Made by a program: the position numbers and the translations under genes. Shown here piece after piece: positions 12,721-25,198 of a DNA stretch of 64,000 nucleotides. This stretch comes from Ischnura elegans (lineage: Eukaryota; Arthropoda; Insecta; Odonata; Coenagrionidae), in assembly GCF_921293095.1 (NCBI RefSeq), contig NC_060257.1, forward strand, positions 60,486,968 to 60,550,967, in the 5' to 3' direction. A model generated the notes under the pieces. The model worked only from the letters and a program-made list of their open reading frames with translations. It had not been told where the DNA came from and ran no database searches. Each line of letters starts with the position of its first letter. Within the stretch, counting starts at the first letter, position 1.

Positions 12721-13090
12721 GGTATCCCTGATATCTTCTTCTAAAACCAAGTAAAACTCGCTCAAATCACAGTCATCGAGGTCGCATTATCAGTACGCCA
12801 TATGCGATTCACTAGTGAATAGCAAGAAAGTAAATCATGTAGTTAAGCTCTTCGTTCAAGGTTATCCTCGATATCTTCCAGTAATATAACTCGTTAAATT
12901 CACAGAAATCAGGGTCGGAAAATCAGTAAGACAAATTCGATTAACAGGAGGACAGCAAGAACGTAAATCTTCTCATATGTGCTCCTCGCTCAAGAAATCT
13001 TAGGTTATCCTTGATATCTTCGAGGAGTAATTAACAGAACTCGCTGAAATGACTGGATACAGAGCCGGGTTATCAGTAAGGTAAATAACA
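12721..13090 (+). repeat. Degenerate tandem repeat, about 141-bp period, three units
   Basis: GGTATCCCTGATATCTTC at 12721, GGTTATCCTCGATATCTTC at 12860 and GGTTATCCTTGATATCTTC at 13003, each followed by AACTCG and by CAGTAAG-like words at matching distances. A fourth degraded unit may begin near 13761 (GGAATCCTTGATATTTTCC). Confidence 0.55.
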
Positions 13091-14939
13091 CCGTTGCTTT
13101 CGGGGCACAGAGCTTTAGAGACACGAGAGCCTCAGTATCAACTCAAAGGCATAAGAAGAGAAGGGACCTTTGTTGAGACCCTACTGCTTATAGACCTTCT
13201 ATGGTGTTGATTCGTCACCAGCTGAATTGCACGTTAAAGTATCTTTTTGAGACGGATATATGCCCAATTTCACCCAAAAGCACAGCTATCACCACATATC
13301 ACTTTGGACTGGAGTCGATAGAAAGAAATTTTCTTCAAAAAGCTTCTTTCTTCAAAGATGCCAGTGGTTTCTTTGTTAAATCACCTCTAAAAGCTTTGAG
13401 CACGACACTTGCTCAATAATTACCACGGATTCCAGTGGCTATACTTTGAGCAGTAAAATCGCAAAATCACGGCTTGAAGGCTTTCAAAAATATAATTTGG
13501 TACCACCTTTCTCATCGAGAAAAGAGTGCGGTTTTAGAGAAGCACAGAAAAAACTCCAAATTACAACTCCAATTCACTCAGGCACAGTAAGAACATTGAC
13601 AACAATTCTTCAAGCAGGCCATCTTTCAAATCTTCGTCGAAGCACCAAAGCTATAAACACGGCTGAGGTGATATTCAAGGCGTATTTTAGTTCCAAATAG
13701 TATCCAATTTACCAAACGGCACAGAGAGTTGAACGATGTACCTACACCACTCCGTGAAAAGGAATCCTTGATATTTTCCTAAGAACAAAAACTCCCTAAT
13801 GTCACCGATGTACACGCTCAGATATCTGTTTGGGGCAATAATACATCCAAGTTCACCTAGCAGCACTATTATTTCCACAAAACACTGGATCAGCACAGAT
13901 GGAAACAAATCCAAGTTTCGTTCTTCAAAGATTGAAAAATATATCCTATCACTAACACCTGATAGTTCTCATTGAGCGGAACTTGATTAGCAATCTTTTA
14001 GAATCTAAGTTGTTTCTAGTTTTCCGGGTTAAAAACTGCTTAATCGGGCCTCGGGACTTTCAAGGCTAATGATGATCCCGCTGTCCAAAGAAGTAAAAGC
14101 TCGACGCGTATGTAAAGTCGCCTTTGGTTATCACACTTCCGAGTCTAAATCTGAACGATGTCTAGCAAAATTTGTAGCCAATAACCTTATAAAATCTATT
14201 TCCACAGTAGCGATTTCCACGTTCTTCCTCAAGCCTTGAAAACCTCATATGTTTTGGCGTGAAGGACAAAGCTGTCCTTTCATGAAATTTGAAAAAAAAA
14301 TCCTATCTCTCTATGTGCCAACGACCCTTCGCATGCCCGATAGCTATGAGATCATTAGCAGCGAAGTATTCCCAATTCACAGTACACGCGATAGAAGAAA
14401 CCTTACTGATACGTGCTGTGGTAGGGCACGCAAGCCAAATGTATTTGGAGAGACAAAACGTTTAATACCACAAGTGAATAAAAACTCTCTCAGTATTCCT
14501 GACCAATACGAATACCCTAAAGTACCTTCATACAATGCTGAACTATTTTTATTTAAAACCAGGATGCGACGATGGAATTCCGAATACGATCCCTTCAGTA
14601 ATAGGAGAGATTCACTTCTTTCTTAATACTTTACAATGATGAGAATTCTGAAATGAACGAAGAAAGACTACTACCACCTCTTGCTTTGATACGGGAGGCT
14701 GACTGGATAAGAGCGTAAAACCAAAGATATCACGCAGGAAAATTATTACGAATTCCGAAAAACGTGATGTATCGAGATGAATCTAAATTGCCTCTTTCTG
14801 TACTAATGAATAGCTTGAAAAACTATCTGGACGCGACCTTCAGATTTAATACCTCGAGCTATCAATGGAAAATGTAAACAACACTTCGTGAAAGACGATG
14901 CGGCGGAAACTCATTCTAAAATAAAAAGCGTAACACCTC
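13091..14939. other. No gene seen
   Basis: Possible fourth degraded tandem unit near 13761. A 125-codon + frame (14249-14626) has no recognisable motif and is not called. Confidence 0.4.
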
Positions 14940-15640
14940 CAGGTGGGTTGGGGGAGAAGAAGACTATAATCTTCCGGGTGTGGGGAACGACGTTCAACTG
15001 TCTTGAAAGTCTCCAACGCTCCAGGGAGCCGAATCAGCAGCCGGTAGAGCAGGTAGAGATCCCTCTTGAGGAAGCTAACGCGATATCAACGCGAACGAGA
15101 ACGATTATCGGGATATAAATTCGCGAACGCGTCTGACCGAAGGGGGCAGAAGTTTACGAGAAGTTTTGGGCTGTCCCGTGTAGCGCGGCCGGCGCCGTCA
15201 TTTGGACTGAAAACTGCAGGGCGTGAAAAATACGAAAGAGGCTGTCACGGGGGGCCCCACACATACGGTCGGATAGAGAAAAGAAAAGCGGCAAAGGGCT
15301 TCCTTCTGGATAATCGGATTGCTGGATGGTAAAGGGGGTGGGTGGAGTCACGCGCTACCGTCATATACTGTCGGTTGCCGTGGGTCGGTGGAGAGGGGAG
15401 GAGAGAGTATAGACCAGGGATGACGGCGAGCCACCCTTAAAGCAGTCAGCATGGGAGACGATGCGGGATTCTGATCGAAAATCCACTTAACACAAACCCC
15501 ATTCTTCAGAATGGTTGCGCAGCGTATTTTTTTAACGTTCGTAAAAAAGGGCCCGAGCGAAAATTTTCCGCGGCTTCCCTCCCTCCCCCGTCACAACACC
15601 AATTTGCCTACGCGAAACGAAACGCATGCATTCCTTGTGA
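14940..15640. other. GC/CpG-rich unannotated segment
   Basis: Rich in CG dinucleotides compared with both sides, with overlapping open frames on both strands (15066-15332 +, 15154-15351 -) that show no recognised motif. It could be a promoter region or a GC-rich repeat. It lies upstream of the putative - strand exon at 12.3-12.6 kb. Confidence 0.3.
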
Positions 15641-15762
15641 CGCAGGAATGAATTCGAATCAGACATATTACGTGCCGGAAGTCAAGCAAGTGGCTTCTGG
15701 AGGCACGAGACATATTCATTCATAAAGTAAGGGCCACAGGAAAAATTATACTCAGATGAAAC

Positions 15763-16410
15763 GTTTTATTGGCACTTTTAGTTGGCTACAATCCTACTTC
15801 ACTTATCTACATTATCGTTGTTCACTTCTAAGCATTTTTCGTAACGCTGCACCACCTTCTTTAACCCCTCTGCATAGAAGCTCGCCCCCAGAAGGTATAA
15901 CCACTTGACAACGCCGTTGATTTCCTCTTCCGTTACGAAATGTTGTCCATCAAGCCACTGTTTCTGGTACCAGAAGAGGAAGTAGTCGCTAGGTGCAAGG
16001 TAAGGATTGCAAGTTCCCAGCAAAACTCTAGATTTTTTATAGAAGCTCACCGCCTGATAGTTGAACCAATTGAACAAAGCCACCGGCTCACATTACTGAG
16101 ACCAATAAGAAAATTCAAGATTTTCGCTGGGAACTCTTTGGCCATCAACTGTACAGTCCTTACCTTGCACCTAGCGCTTACTTCCCTTCCTTGCACTAGA
16201 AACAGCGGCTCGGTGGACAACATTTCGAAACAGAAGAGGAACTCAACGGCGTTGGTACAACTCTCAGGCGGCGAGCTTCTATGCAGAGGGGTCAAAGAAG
16301 CTGGTGCAAAGGTACGAAAATTACAAATTTGTAGAAGTGAACGGATATTATGTAGAGAATTGAAGTGGGTTTGTAGCCAACTAAAAGTGCCAATAAAAAT
16401 GTGCCTCGCA
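15763..16410. mobile_element. Palindromic mariner transposase remnant
   Basis: The - strand (16000-15799) encodes a mariner C-terminal end: LAPSDYFLF with the third catalytic Asp, then QWLDGQHFVTEEEIN, SFYAEGLKKVVQRYEK and a terminal VDK. The + strand 16140-16400 encodes a second, more broken copy of the same end (QRYEN, VEVNGYYVEN) in inverted orientation. The two copies converge near 16090-16130. Frames are interrupted, and the N-terminal helix-turn-helix half and the other catalytic residues are absent. Confidence 0.8.
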
Positions 16411-16419
16411 CATTTTTAG

Positions 16420-17139
16420 CTTTTTCCAAATTTATTTCCATTGAATTTGAGCGTTTGCAAATACCTATCCGTATCCAACCGATTGAGGAGGTAGGTTCAG
16501 GAGCCAAAGTAAACATTTCTCGTTTATTTTTTCCTGTGACCAAGCGGCCCTTGCATTATTAATATGCCTCATATCTCATGCGGCGTGCGTCCACATCGAT
16601 GGTCCCTCTGATGAGAGTTGGACACTAACGACTATTCATGAGTTCCAATTATTAAGGAGTGCAAGAAGAGAAAGTTCCACCAAAGAAATGGTCTACTCAC
16701 AGCTAAAAATTTAATATACATGGTGCGTCAGGACGAATTTGCAACACTTTAGAAGGTCACAACAAACAATAAATCTTTGAACTTAATTAAACGAGAGCTT
16801 TGAGCGGGAATCGGCAATACTATAGCGCAATGTCACCCATTTTAAGATTAATTGTTTCACATAATTATACTTGCTCATTTTTGCCCAACATTAATTATTT
16901 GATTTCCATAAAATCTAGAGTATCAAATAAAATATGGAGAAGATTGAATACCCAAGAAATACATTTTTCGCAGTAACTGCAAAGAGCATACAAAAATTGT
17001 TCGCGTTGCCATGCGACACCATGTTTGTACGAAAAAAAATGCATAAAACTGTCTCAAACAAACACCTCCTGACGTATTGCAGATTCCTCCTGAAACACGC
17101 TGCATAAGTAAGGAAACAATTTATTAGAACCTACACTTG
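16420..17139. other. No gene seen
   Basis: Between the mariner remnant and a LINE fragment; nothing recognised. Confidence 0.5.
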
Positions 17140-17410
17140 AACTATGCCTCTTTATGGAAGTGAGGCGTTGACAATGACAGAAGCGGAGAAATCAAGGGTA
17201 GAGGCCTTCGAAATGTGGTGCTACAGAAGAATGATGAGGATCAATTGGATCGATCGAGTGAGTAGTAAGAAGTCTTGGCAGGAGTAGGAGAGAAGAGAAG
17301 CCTCATGAAAACCTTGATAAGAAGACGGAATAACCTTGCAGGCCATCTCTTGAGACATCATGGTCTGATGAACAAAAAAGTCGAGGGACAAGTGGATGAT
17401 AAGAACGGAT
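17140..17410 (+). pseudogene. Non-LTR retrotransposon ORF2 C-terminal fragment
   Basis: Frame-broken: PLYGSEALTMTEAEKSRVEA, FEMWCYRRMMRINWIDRVS, then EKRSLMKTLIRRRNNLAGHL and EGQVDDKNG. Same domain as 1440-1905. The last piece resembles 243-402. Confidence 0.65.
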
Positions 17411-18227
17411 AATATTCAAATAAAATAAAAAGCTATAATCAAATAAAAAACTATGTTTAAAAATTGAGAATAAATCTGAGTGTATTCTGGGAGATTGGCA
17501 ACGAAACAATTATATCGGTACAAGCTATTTTCGAAATCGTTAAATAAAATGCACGATTCCATGATTTTCGGGAGACAGCGGCGGACTAGTAAAGAGAGTA
17601 AGTATACAGGGTCACACGCAGAAGCACATGAAAAGCGAATATTCCTTAGAGGAAATACTTTTCTTTTCCCTCGAAAAGAAATCAAGATTTAATACAATTA
17701 GTTGATTTATATAATTTCTTTGGAGACTTCTTTCTATCAAATGACGCTGAAATAAGGGTTGTTACTTACTAATCGGACGCAGCCGGATTCAAAATAAATT
17801 TCTTTGGCGCAATGAAAAAATGAAAAGAACTGAGTGCGAGAAAATAATTGACAATATTCGTTGAAGTAAATTGCGGAAGCGACCGCCAAAATACATACCT
17901 AATTCCTTCGTTGTCTGTAAGTGACTGAACAGGCGAAACACTTTAAGACCACATCTACTCGTGGTTCAAAAATCCCGAAAGGCAAAAATCTTGAGCGTTG
18001 ACCGACTCATTTTATTATTTGGTAAATAATTATGCGGATTATTCGTAAAAAATTAATACCAAAATGATATTATGGCTATTATCAGGGGCGAGAAGTATTT
18101 CAAATACAGATTTTAGGTATTTTCCCATTCTAAAATAAAAATATACATTTGTTAAATACTTCTGAAGTACCTCTCATTACACATCTGTAACATTACGCTA
18201 AAGAGATTACTCCGTTTTAGTTAGAAT

Positions 18228-18545
18228 CGGTATGGTACAGCATTTGGAGGAGGCGACCGTCAGCGTAGGTCATTTGCTCCATGAGGGAATTGTAGGTAAG
18301 GAAAGGTCAAGAGAAACCCGGCGTCGGCATTAGCCTGCTCTTAACGAAAGGCGCCAAGGGAACCACGGCTTAACGTCCCATCCGGCGGACGGAGTGTTGC
18401 GCTTCAAATGTCCTCCACACGACATTGAAGCAGGAATCTGAAGTAGAGTCTCTGAAAAATTCTCTGCCACCGCCGGGAATCGATCCCAAGCCCACGGGGT
18501 GGGAAGCCAACACTATAGCCACCTCACCAACCCTATCCAGATCGG
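18228..18545 (-). mobile_element. Second tRNA-derived SINE family, copy 1
   Basis: About 310 bp shared with 56985-57290. The - strand head has a tRNA-like region with GGTTGGTGAGGTGGCTA (A box) and GGGATCGATTCCC (B box), followed by a body containing GGGACGTTAAGCCGTGG. Both copies are in - orientation. Confidence 0.65.
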
Positions 18546-20570
18546 AAACTATCCATTATGTGCCAAGGTAGGTTATATATTTTATTAATCTCTTAGTTTT
18601 CATACAAATGTATTTTTTCTCTACCAAAGTTATTAAAAATGCTACTTTTTAGTTTGTTTTTAAAATACCCAAGTATAAAATATTTTGTATTTCAAATACT
18701 CCTCGGCCTGCATTTTACTCAGCCCTTGCAATTATTCCACATTTACAATTGTTACACAGCTGATTGGACAAGCAATGCCAAGTACCTTTATCAACGTTTA
18801 TTTGTGCACTCAGATTTTTGAGCACGGGTTTAATCTAGATAGAATTTGGCATCGCAATCGAAAATATCAAATTCCTGATTTATAAAGTTTTTTTTGTAAT
18901 TTTTCGATCCCTTTCCTCGTCGCTTATATGACCAATGTTTCTCACAGAGGTGCTAGGGTGTCGACACTGGTAGAAGTCAATTAAAATGTAGAAAATACAA
19001 AGGTTGTGTCTTACTTAACACTGGTTCAAAGAAATTACTAGCTCATACTTACAAGGCGCCTTAAGATTTTCATGCATTAATCAAAATTCAAACGTACCGT
19101 AAAAGATGCTAGGTTCAGATTAACTACACGAACGACGACTCCACGCCAACATCAATCTGGATAGGAAATAAACCTCGGATTAGGAATTATCGCAGAGGCT
19201 TGAAAGGGGGTGATAACTCGTACGGACCTCCGTCGATCTGGAGATAGAACCTCAAAGACTTTCAGCTTTCTGAGCATGCCAGACGCCAAACACCATTCCT
19301 TCGGTTTAAAATCCAAAGAAGCCCATTTGGTGAAAGCGTTAAAAATCCTCTGTAGGCCTCCAGAGTGAGAGAAGCATGGAACAATCGGCTGGCCAGCATC
19401 GGTGGACGGGGCCCAACATTTATTTTACGGGTTTCCGACCATCCGAAGCTTCAGTTTCGCTGTAAATCAACTGCCGGCCCCAAAAAACCATTGCGTCAGA
19501 TTTCACGGCGGAATTGATGGCTTCCTCCTCCGAGAGTTATTTCGAGTGATTTTGAAGCGAAGGAACATCCGACTTCAAAAGCATTGCCTCATCAACGCCA
19601 GATTCAAGGTCCTTCCGTGAAGGAAATCAAAAGACGTACGTATCGTCCATTTAACTATTAAAAGACGGCTGTGCGCGATAAAATCAATTCATTGACTTAT
19701 TTTAAAGTCTGCTTCAATGAAATTTATCCTCAACGGGCTCACCTAGTGGAATTTTCCCGTGGTTTGGAGTACTTGGTACTTTATTACGAAGTATTTTTTT
19801 TTAGTTTTCTACCAGTTTCAACAAAATAGCGTCATTCTCAAGAGGGTAAGAGATTGTTCACAGACGTTTTTACCCTGAACCAGAGAAGTCAAGGTCCTAC
19901 GAAAGATATTTGGGAGGCAAATAAGGTGAATACTAGGAGATTTACAGGGAAAAAGCTTCTGCATCAATGAACTTCATCCTATACGGGCCTACCTTGAGGA
20001 ATTTTTCCGTGGTTTGGAATACAATAAGTTAGCGCTTAATCCCGCGGTTAAAAAAATAGTTTTCTACCGGTGTCAACGTAATAGAGTATTCTTCAAGGGG
20101 TTAGTAGATTGATAAATCAGTTACTTGGAATGAAAGTCTTGCGTTGAAAAATAGGAATGCAATTTTTTCCAGCGCTTCAGCGTATTCGTAAATCTATATC
20201 AGGGCTTGAAATAAAATTGATTTAATTTTGAGATATAAACTAAACATAGGGTTATAGCAATTTTTTACAATAATTCTTAGAATAATCAAAAAAAAACAGG
20301 AACAAACTCTGAGGTAAATTTACAAAAAAGAAACTAGACTCTTCACATAAGAGATTATTCTCACACAGTTGCACCCTGAACCAAAAAAGGCAAGGCATTG
20401 AGGAAGGGAAAGGGGAGGCAAGTGAGGTGAACGTTTGGAAAGATGCAGGGTCAGTGCCTTGAAAACATAATTCGGTAGGATGAGGAGGGGGAACTCGGGC
20501 AAAAATAAGAGAATTCGTCGGGAGAACTTAACCATCTTCCCCTTGAGCAATCTCTCGACGCCCTTATTTC
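18546..20570. other. No gene seen
   Basis: Two diverged copies of a TTTTCCGTGGTTTGGA-containing block (about 19690-19870 and 19960-20130) suggest an old tandem duplication. No gene. Confidence 0.45.
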
Positions 20571-20880
20571 AAATTTTAACAAAATCTAATTTAGCACCAC
20601 AGACCCCAAAACGTAACACCTAAAGATTAAAATTAGAAGCATGATCATTATCCATTAAGTGTTTTGTGAACATAGATTCACAACGTAGAATGGTCAATGA
20701 ATCTTTGTTTTTTAATTCGAACTTTAAATCTTCTGTTGGTTCCTAAAAAAAACAAATGGGTCTGCTACAATGTAGCATACAAGATGATACCACAATGGCC
20801 CATAATATTAAAACAATCTTTCGAATGGAAAAGCAGCTTACCCATAGCCCGATGACAATATAAACATAATTTTACATATC
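20571..20880 (+). repeat. Repeat, paired with 22327-22632
   Basis: ACAACGTAGAATGGTCAATG, AACAATCTTTCGA and TAGTCCGATGACA-like blocks are collinear in both copies, about 300 bp each. Confidence 0.65.
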
Positions 20881-21334
20881 CTTTAGGGGAAAATCGTATA
20901 GCTTTATTAGCCATCTGGGATTCAAAGTGAATTTTGTCCCACTTAACATTGGGACGAGGACTTCTCTCCTTAACATCCCTCCTGATCCATTTTCTCCCAA
21001 GGGTCTGGGTAAATATGTTTGAGACTGGTGGCTTAGGTGTATTGAACCCAATGTAAAATTAAATTATCGCGCAGAAACCGATAGAGGAAGATAAAATCAA
21101 TATCTCTAGAAAGCAAAAAGATGATACCTACTGTTTCGAACAAGTTATCAATCAGGAAATCAGGAAAAATACGCAAATTATGCGTTCTTTTACAAAAAAA
21201 GTCTTACTATTATCGAATAGCGCTCAACCTCCAGGGATAATAACAATATTTTTAATCTTACGACGAACGTCGCTAAACTACGGAAGTGGTATTTTCTCAG
21301 CGTAAAGCGCGTAGTTGTTTCCAAGGGGACTGCA

Positions 21335-21720
21335 CAGATGACGCCCAATTGCATTCCATTGAAGGCTGATATCTGTTGCCACTTCGGTCGCATTTTAATC
21401 GGCTTTCAAAAATATCCGCGGCGCGGTGATAAGTGCAATGCGATCCACTTTTTTCCTTATATTCTGCAGTATAATGTTTGTCATTGCGAGGAATAGCATT
21501 GAAAAGTTATGAATTTGATAGATCACATCTTCATACATTTATATTTCGCATAATACCCCTAATTATGCCATATTTTCCCGTGAAACTCGGATCAACTTGT
21601 CCGTCAGCGACGCGAGTGGCGACTTTTGTAAGCCTATTTAAATGCGCGGCGGGTGACAACAATTTTAGAGGCCAAATTGAGGCTCCTCTATTGTAATATT
21701 CGTGTTTTTTTTTTCAAATC
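21335..21720 (+). repeat. Repeat, paired with 21970-22320
   Basis: CTGTTGCCACTTCG, GCAATGCGATCCACTTTTT and the GCGACGCGAGTGG region recur in both copies. An inverted fragment with CACTCGCGTCGCTGACGGAC lies at 11785-11850. Confidence 0.65.
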
Positions 21721-21969
21721 AAATCTGCTTCCATAAAATGGAAAGGGATTTCCGTCTGATAAATACGACGCATCAATCCCCCTCAACCGATCCGATTTCC
21801 TTAAGTTATCACGCTTTTATGAAGTCACTTTCTTGCCTATCTGTTCGTCCTTCCGGGTTAATTTATGCAACTCAAATTTAGCCCACTTCCGGATTAGCTA
21901 TCAACTTGAAATTTTCCGTGCCGATCGTAAACAGATGGCAATGCATTCTTTACCCTATTTCTAGGTCTT

Positions 21970-22320
21970 CAGCGAGGGGACTGTATAAAGGAGGCCCAAT
22001 TCCAACCCACGGAAGGTTGATTTCTGTTGCCACTTCGATCGCATATTAATTGGCCTTCAAAAATGTCCGCAGTGCAGTGATGGCTGCAATGCGATCCACT
22101 TTTTCTACATTTACGATACAATGTTTGCTATGGCGAGGAATAACATTAATGAGTCATGAATTTGATAAATTAAAATCATCATAAAATTATATTTCGGTTG
22201 ACTGTCCTTATTACACCTCATTTTTCCGCGAAACTTCTCAATGTGTCCGTCAACGACGCGAGTGGTGACTTCTGTAAACCCATTTATATACGCGGTGGTC
22301 GACAACACATTATGATGAGC
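21970..22320 (+). repeat. Repeat, second copy of 21335-21720
   Basis: Collinear with 21335-21720. A 112-codon - strand open frame across it (22449-22111) is not shared as protein and is treated as chance. Confidence 0.6.
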
Positions 22321-22326
22321 CCTTAT

Positions 22327-22632
22327 ACCAAAATTTAACAAAAATCTAATATAGCACCTACGACCCCAAAACGTAAGAACTATAGATAAAATAAGAAGCA
22401 TTACCATTAAGTGTTTTAAAAACATAGATTCACAACGTAGAATGGTCAATGAATCTTACAGTTTTTTAATTCGGACATTAAATCTTCCGTTGGTTCTTAA
22501 AAAAACTGTTGGGCCTATTACATTGTAGCATATAGGATGACACCACAATGGACCATAACATTAAAACAATCTTTCGAGTGAAAAAGCAGGTAACCCATAG
22601 TCCGATGACAATATAAACATAATTTTACAATT
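22327..22632 (+). repeat. Repeat, second copy of 20571-20880
   Basis: Collinear with 20571-20880 with small indels. It directly follows the second copy of the neighbouring repeat (21970-22320). Confidence 0.65.
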
Positions 22633-22774
22633 TTTTTCGACCTGAGGTTCCTCTATCGCAATATTCGTGGTCTTCAAAGGCAGCACGAGCCTCCATACTA
22701 GACGGTTAACATTTGTGTTAATAACTCAGCTGCAGAATAAAGACTAAAGACTTAATTCTTCCCATCTACATAAG

Positions 22775-22955
22775 GTGCTCTGAAGCGCTCCCTTTCATCT
22801 TGTCTAAAAATCCTATTCTTTTCCTTCCTCTCCCTCGTTTACCTAACGTTCTACCCGCTCACACTGTTTTCAACATCCCCTCCCCGCTTAGTACTCGCTC
22901 CATCCATACCTTCTGTCTCCTCCGTATCTCATCCAAAAGCTGCCGCTCCTTTAAA
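22775..22955 (-). pseudogene. Non-LTR retrotransposon C-terminal fragment
   Basis: The - strand bases closely match 1695-1870 (CGAGTACTAAGCGGGGAGGG shared) and encode LLDEIRRRQK, GRGRKRIGFLDKMKGS with a stop between. Copy of the same LINE family. Confidence 0.7.
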
Positions 22956-22959
22956 AAAT

Positions 22960-24764
22960 ACAATATAAATGCGCCCTAAAAAAATCGAATACATTGTATC
23001 ATACTGATCACAGATAGAATAGTCGCACCCGTGATTTCTGATAAGACTTCAACTGATAGATTCAGCCTGAATCACAAGATTATTCTTTCTGTCCCATCTG
23101 AGCGATAGCTCAAGCGAAAAATAACTGTTTCACGCGATGATTTTCCGCTTGGTTCGAGGGAGATTATATCCCATCCCTTTTATTCCGTCACTGAAACCTT
23201 CGCTGGTACAGCCTTTCAGCCAATCAGAACGTACGGCCGCTTACAGCGATTATATCGTCACGCTTGGCTTTTAATTAAACGACAACGTACTTTATATTTC
23301 GAAATTATACCACATGTTCTTAAGTAAGTAGTATATCATTTTAATAATTTGAAAAAATGAAAAAAAACACTTTGTTATTCGATATAGAACAGAAAATAAA
23401 ACACCCTGCCGTGGCCCTCGGCACGACGTTTAAATTTTACACATAATTGACTAAGTGTTCATAACCAAAACGGTACGAATTCGCTTTACATTTGATACTG
23501 GTATGACATAAATTCATCACCATATAGGCAACTGAGAAAACACTAAAGTGACGGAATAAGCGATGGAAAAAGGGACGATGGAAATTATCGTGTGATTCAG
23601 TAAATGATGGCTCCAGCGATCACTCTTTTGGTCCCTGAAAACCTATCCCTTGAGCTATCATTCTGAGGGACGGAAAAAATTATCGTGTGATTCAGGTTAT
23701 TGAGAAAGAGAAGTAGTAATGTCATAATTGCGGAATCATTACGAAAACATCACCTTCGATCAGTTGGTTCGCTGAAAACGACACCTTGATGAAAATATTG
23801 GGATCCCAAATCCGTCTAGTAGTAATAGTAAATCTCAATATAATTAAAAGTTACGAACAAAATTATCAACATAACGAAATTCGCAAAACGTATGTTCTTA
23901 ATCCATTATATAAATCGCAATATTTCAAATAATTTGGATACTTCCGGATTCACTTGTCACCAAAATGACAAATCATAATATTCAATTCTTACGACGTTAT
24001 CGTCCAGAGCCAAGAAGTTTTCGCGAAGCTATTCTTTCTTAGGTTTATATTAAAGCTCAATAGTATTAAAAGCTAAACACAAAATTATTTTCTGCACGAA
24101 TCCGCGAAAACTCTGCTTCCAATTGATTGTATTAATCGCGATATTCCAAATAATTTGTAAACACTTCAGGATGCACGGAAAATTCGCGACTTCATCCATG
24201 AATCTTCAAAAAATAAAAATAAAAGTCCTCGAAAAAGCGACTGCTATTCACGGGCGCGCAGACGATCCGGGAGGAAATATAAATTGTCTATTTCCGCGAT
24301 CAATCGGTCTGCCTCCCTCGAAAACATGTGGTAACCAGATCAACCAGTTAACACAACTTCGGAGATTGCACATTTCTTCTACAAAGATATGGATTATGCC
24401 ATCGCAAGGGGGGCGTAACCACGTGAGAGTCGCCAATCCCGCGAAAGAAGGTAAACAAGACGTCCGTCGTCAAGGCCAGGGATCTCGACAGCGAGACCTT
24501 GGGAGAGGAGAAAAAAGGTGAGGAGCGTGAGAGACCATTGGACGAGAAACAAGAGGTGCGAACGTAAACAAGATGAGTAACCGCTCTAAAGCACATTAAA
24601 CGTGGGTTTTTTTCTAGGCGGCATGATGCTATACCACAAACTCTTAGATTTGGGGCGTGGCAAAACTATAGTCTGTCCAACACCGGAAGGAGGGTAAGAG
24701 ATTAAGGTACCGCATAGAGAGGTCATATTATTATCCACAGTTATTACTTAGAAAACAAAACAGG
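22960..24764. other. No gene seen
   Basis: The 132-codon + frame at 24123-24521 and its - strand overlap lack motifs and splice support. ATTATCGTGTGATTCAG recurs twice near 23585 and 23675. Confidence 0.4.
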
Positions 24765-25175
24765 AAAATCAGGGACCTTTTCGACTCGCCAGACATAGTA
24801 GCTGAAGCGAAGAGCCGCAGATTGCGTTGGGAAAGGCACATAATACGAAGAGAGCAAGAGACCGCAGTAAAACAAGTCTAGGCAGAAAAATATTTAAGTA
24901 AACCGGGACTAGCCACGGTGATGACTTTTACGGAGCCACCCGCAATGCACAAATTGTGCGAAAAATCCACATGGGAAAACTCATTTGTCTCGACCGGATC
25001 CCTCGAGGCAGAAAACCCTGATGGAAGACGACCTCCAGGAAGAGCGAGAAAAAGATGGAAGGATAAAGTGCTGATTGTTAGGGAGGATATGGGAGTCAGC
25101 GAGGCGAATGCAGAAGTTAGAAAGAGTTGGAGGCAGACAGTTGACGAGGCTAAATACCATTTAGGGTATAAATGA
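24765..25175 (+). pseudogene. Non-LTR retrotransposon C-terminal fragment split by a SINE
   Basis: Left part 24765-24889: RKIRDLFDSPDIVAEAKSRR then LRWERHIIRREQETAVKQV. Right part 25016-25175: GRRPPGRARKRWKDKV, then SWRQTVDEAKYHLGYK and a stop. The SINE copy at 24890-25006 lies between the parts. A different LINE lineage from the other fragments, judging by RPPGRARKRW and AKYHLG. Confidence 0.7.
24890..25006 (-). mobile_element. 5'-truncated tRNA-core SINE copy inside a LINE fragment
   Basis: It is flanked by a 9-10 bp direct repeat (GGCAGAAAA) at 24881-24889 and 25007-25015. The family tail is at the left and the sequence breaks off inside the tRNA-like core at the right, so it is 5'-truncated in - orientation. 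The LINE reading frame resumes directly after it, which defines the insertion cleanly. Confidence 0.75.
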
Positions 25176-25181
25176 CCATTG

Positions 25182-25198
25182 GAGTGAGTGAGTGAGTG
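25182..25198 (+). repeat. Short (GAGT)n microsatellite
   Basis: GAGTGAGTGAGTGAGTG directly after a LINE stop codon. It may be the LINE 3' tail. Confidence 0.6.

Noticed and set aside
14249-14626. 125-codon + strand frame.
   Set aside because: No motif or family resemblance; base composition like its surroundings. Possible but unsupported.
24123-24521. 132-codon + strand frame.
   Set aside because: No recognisable motif, no splice support, and an equally open antisense frame.
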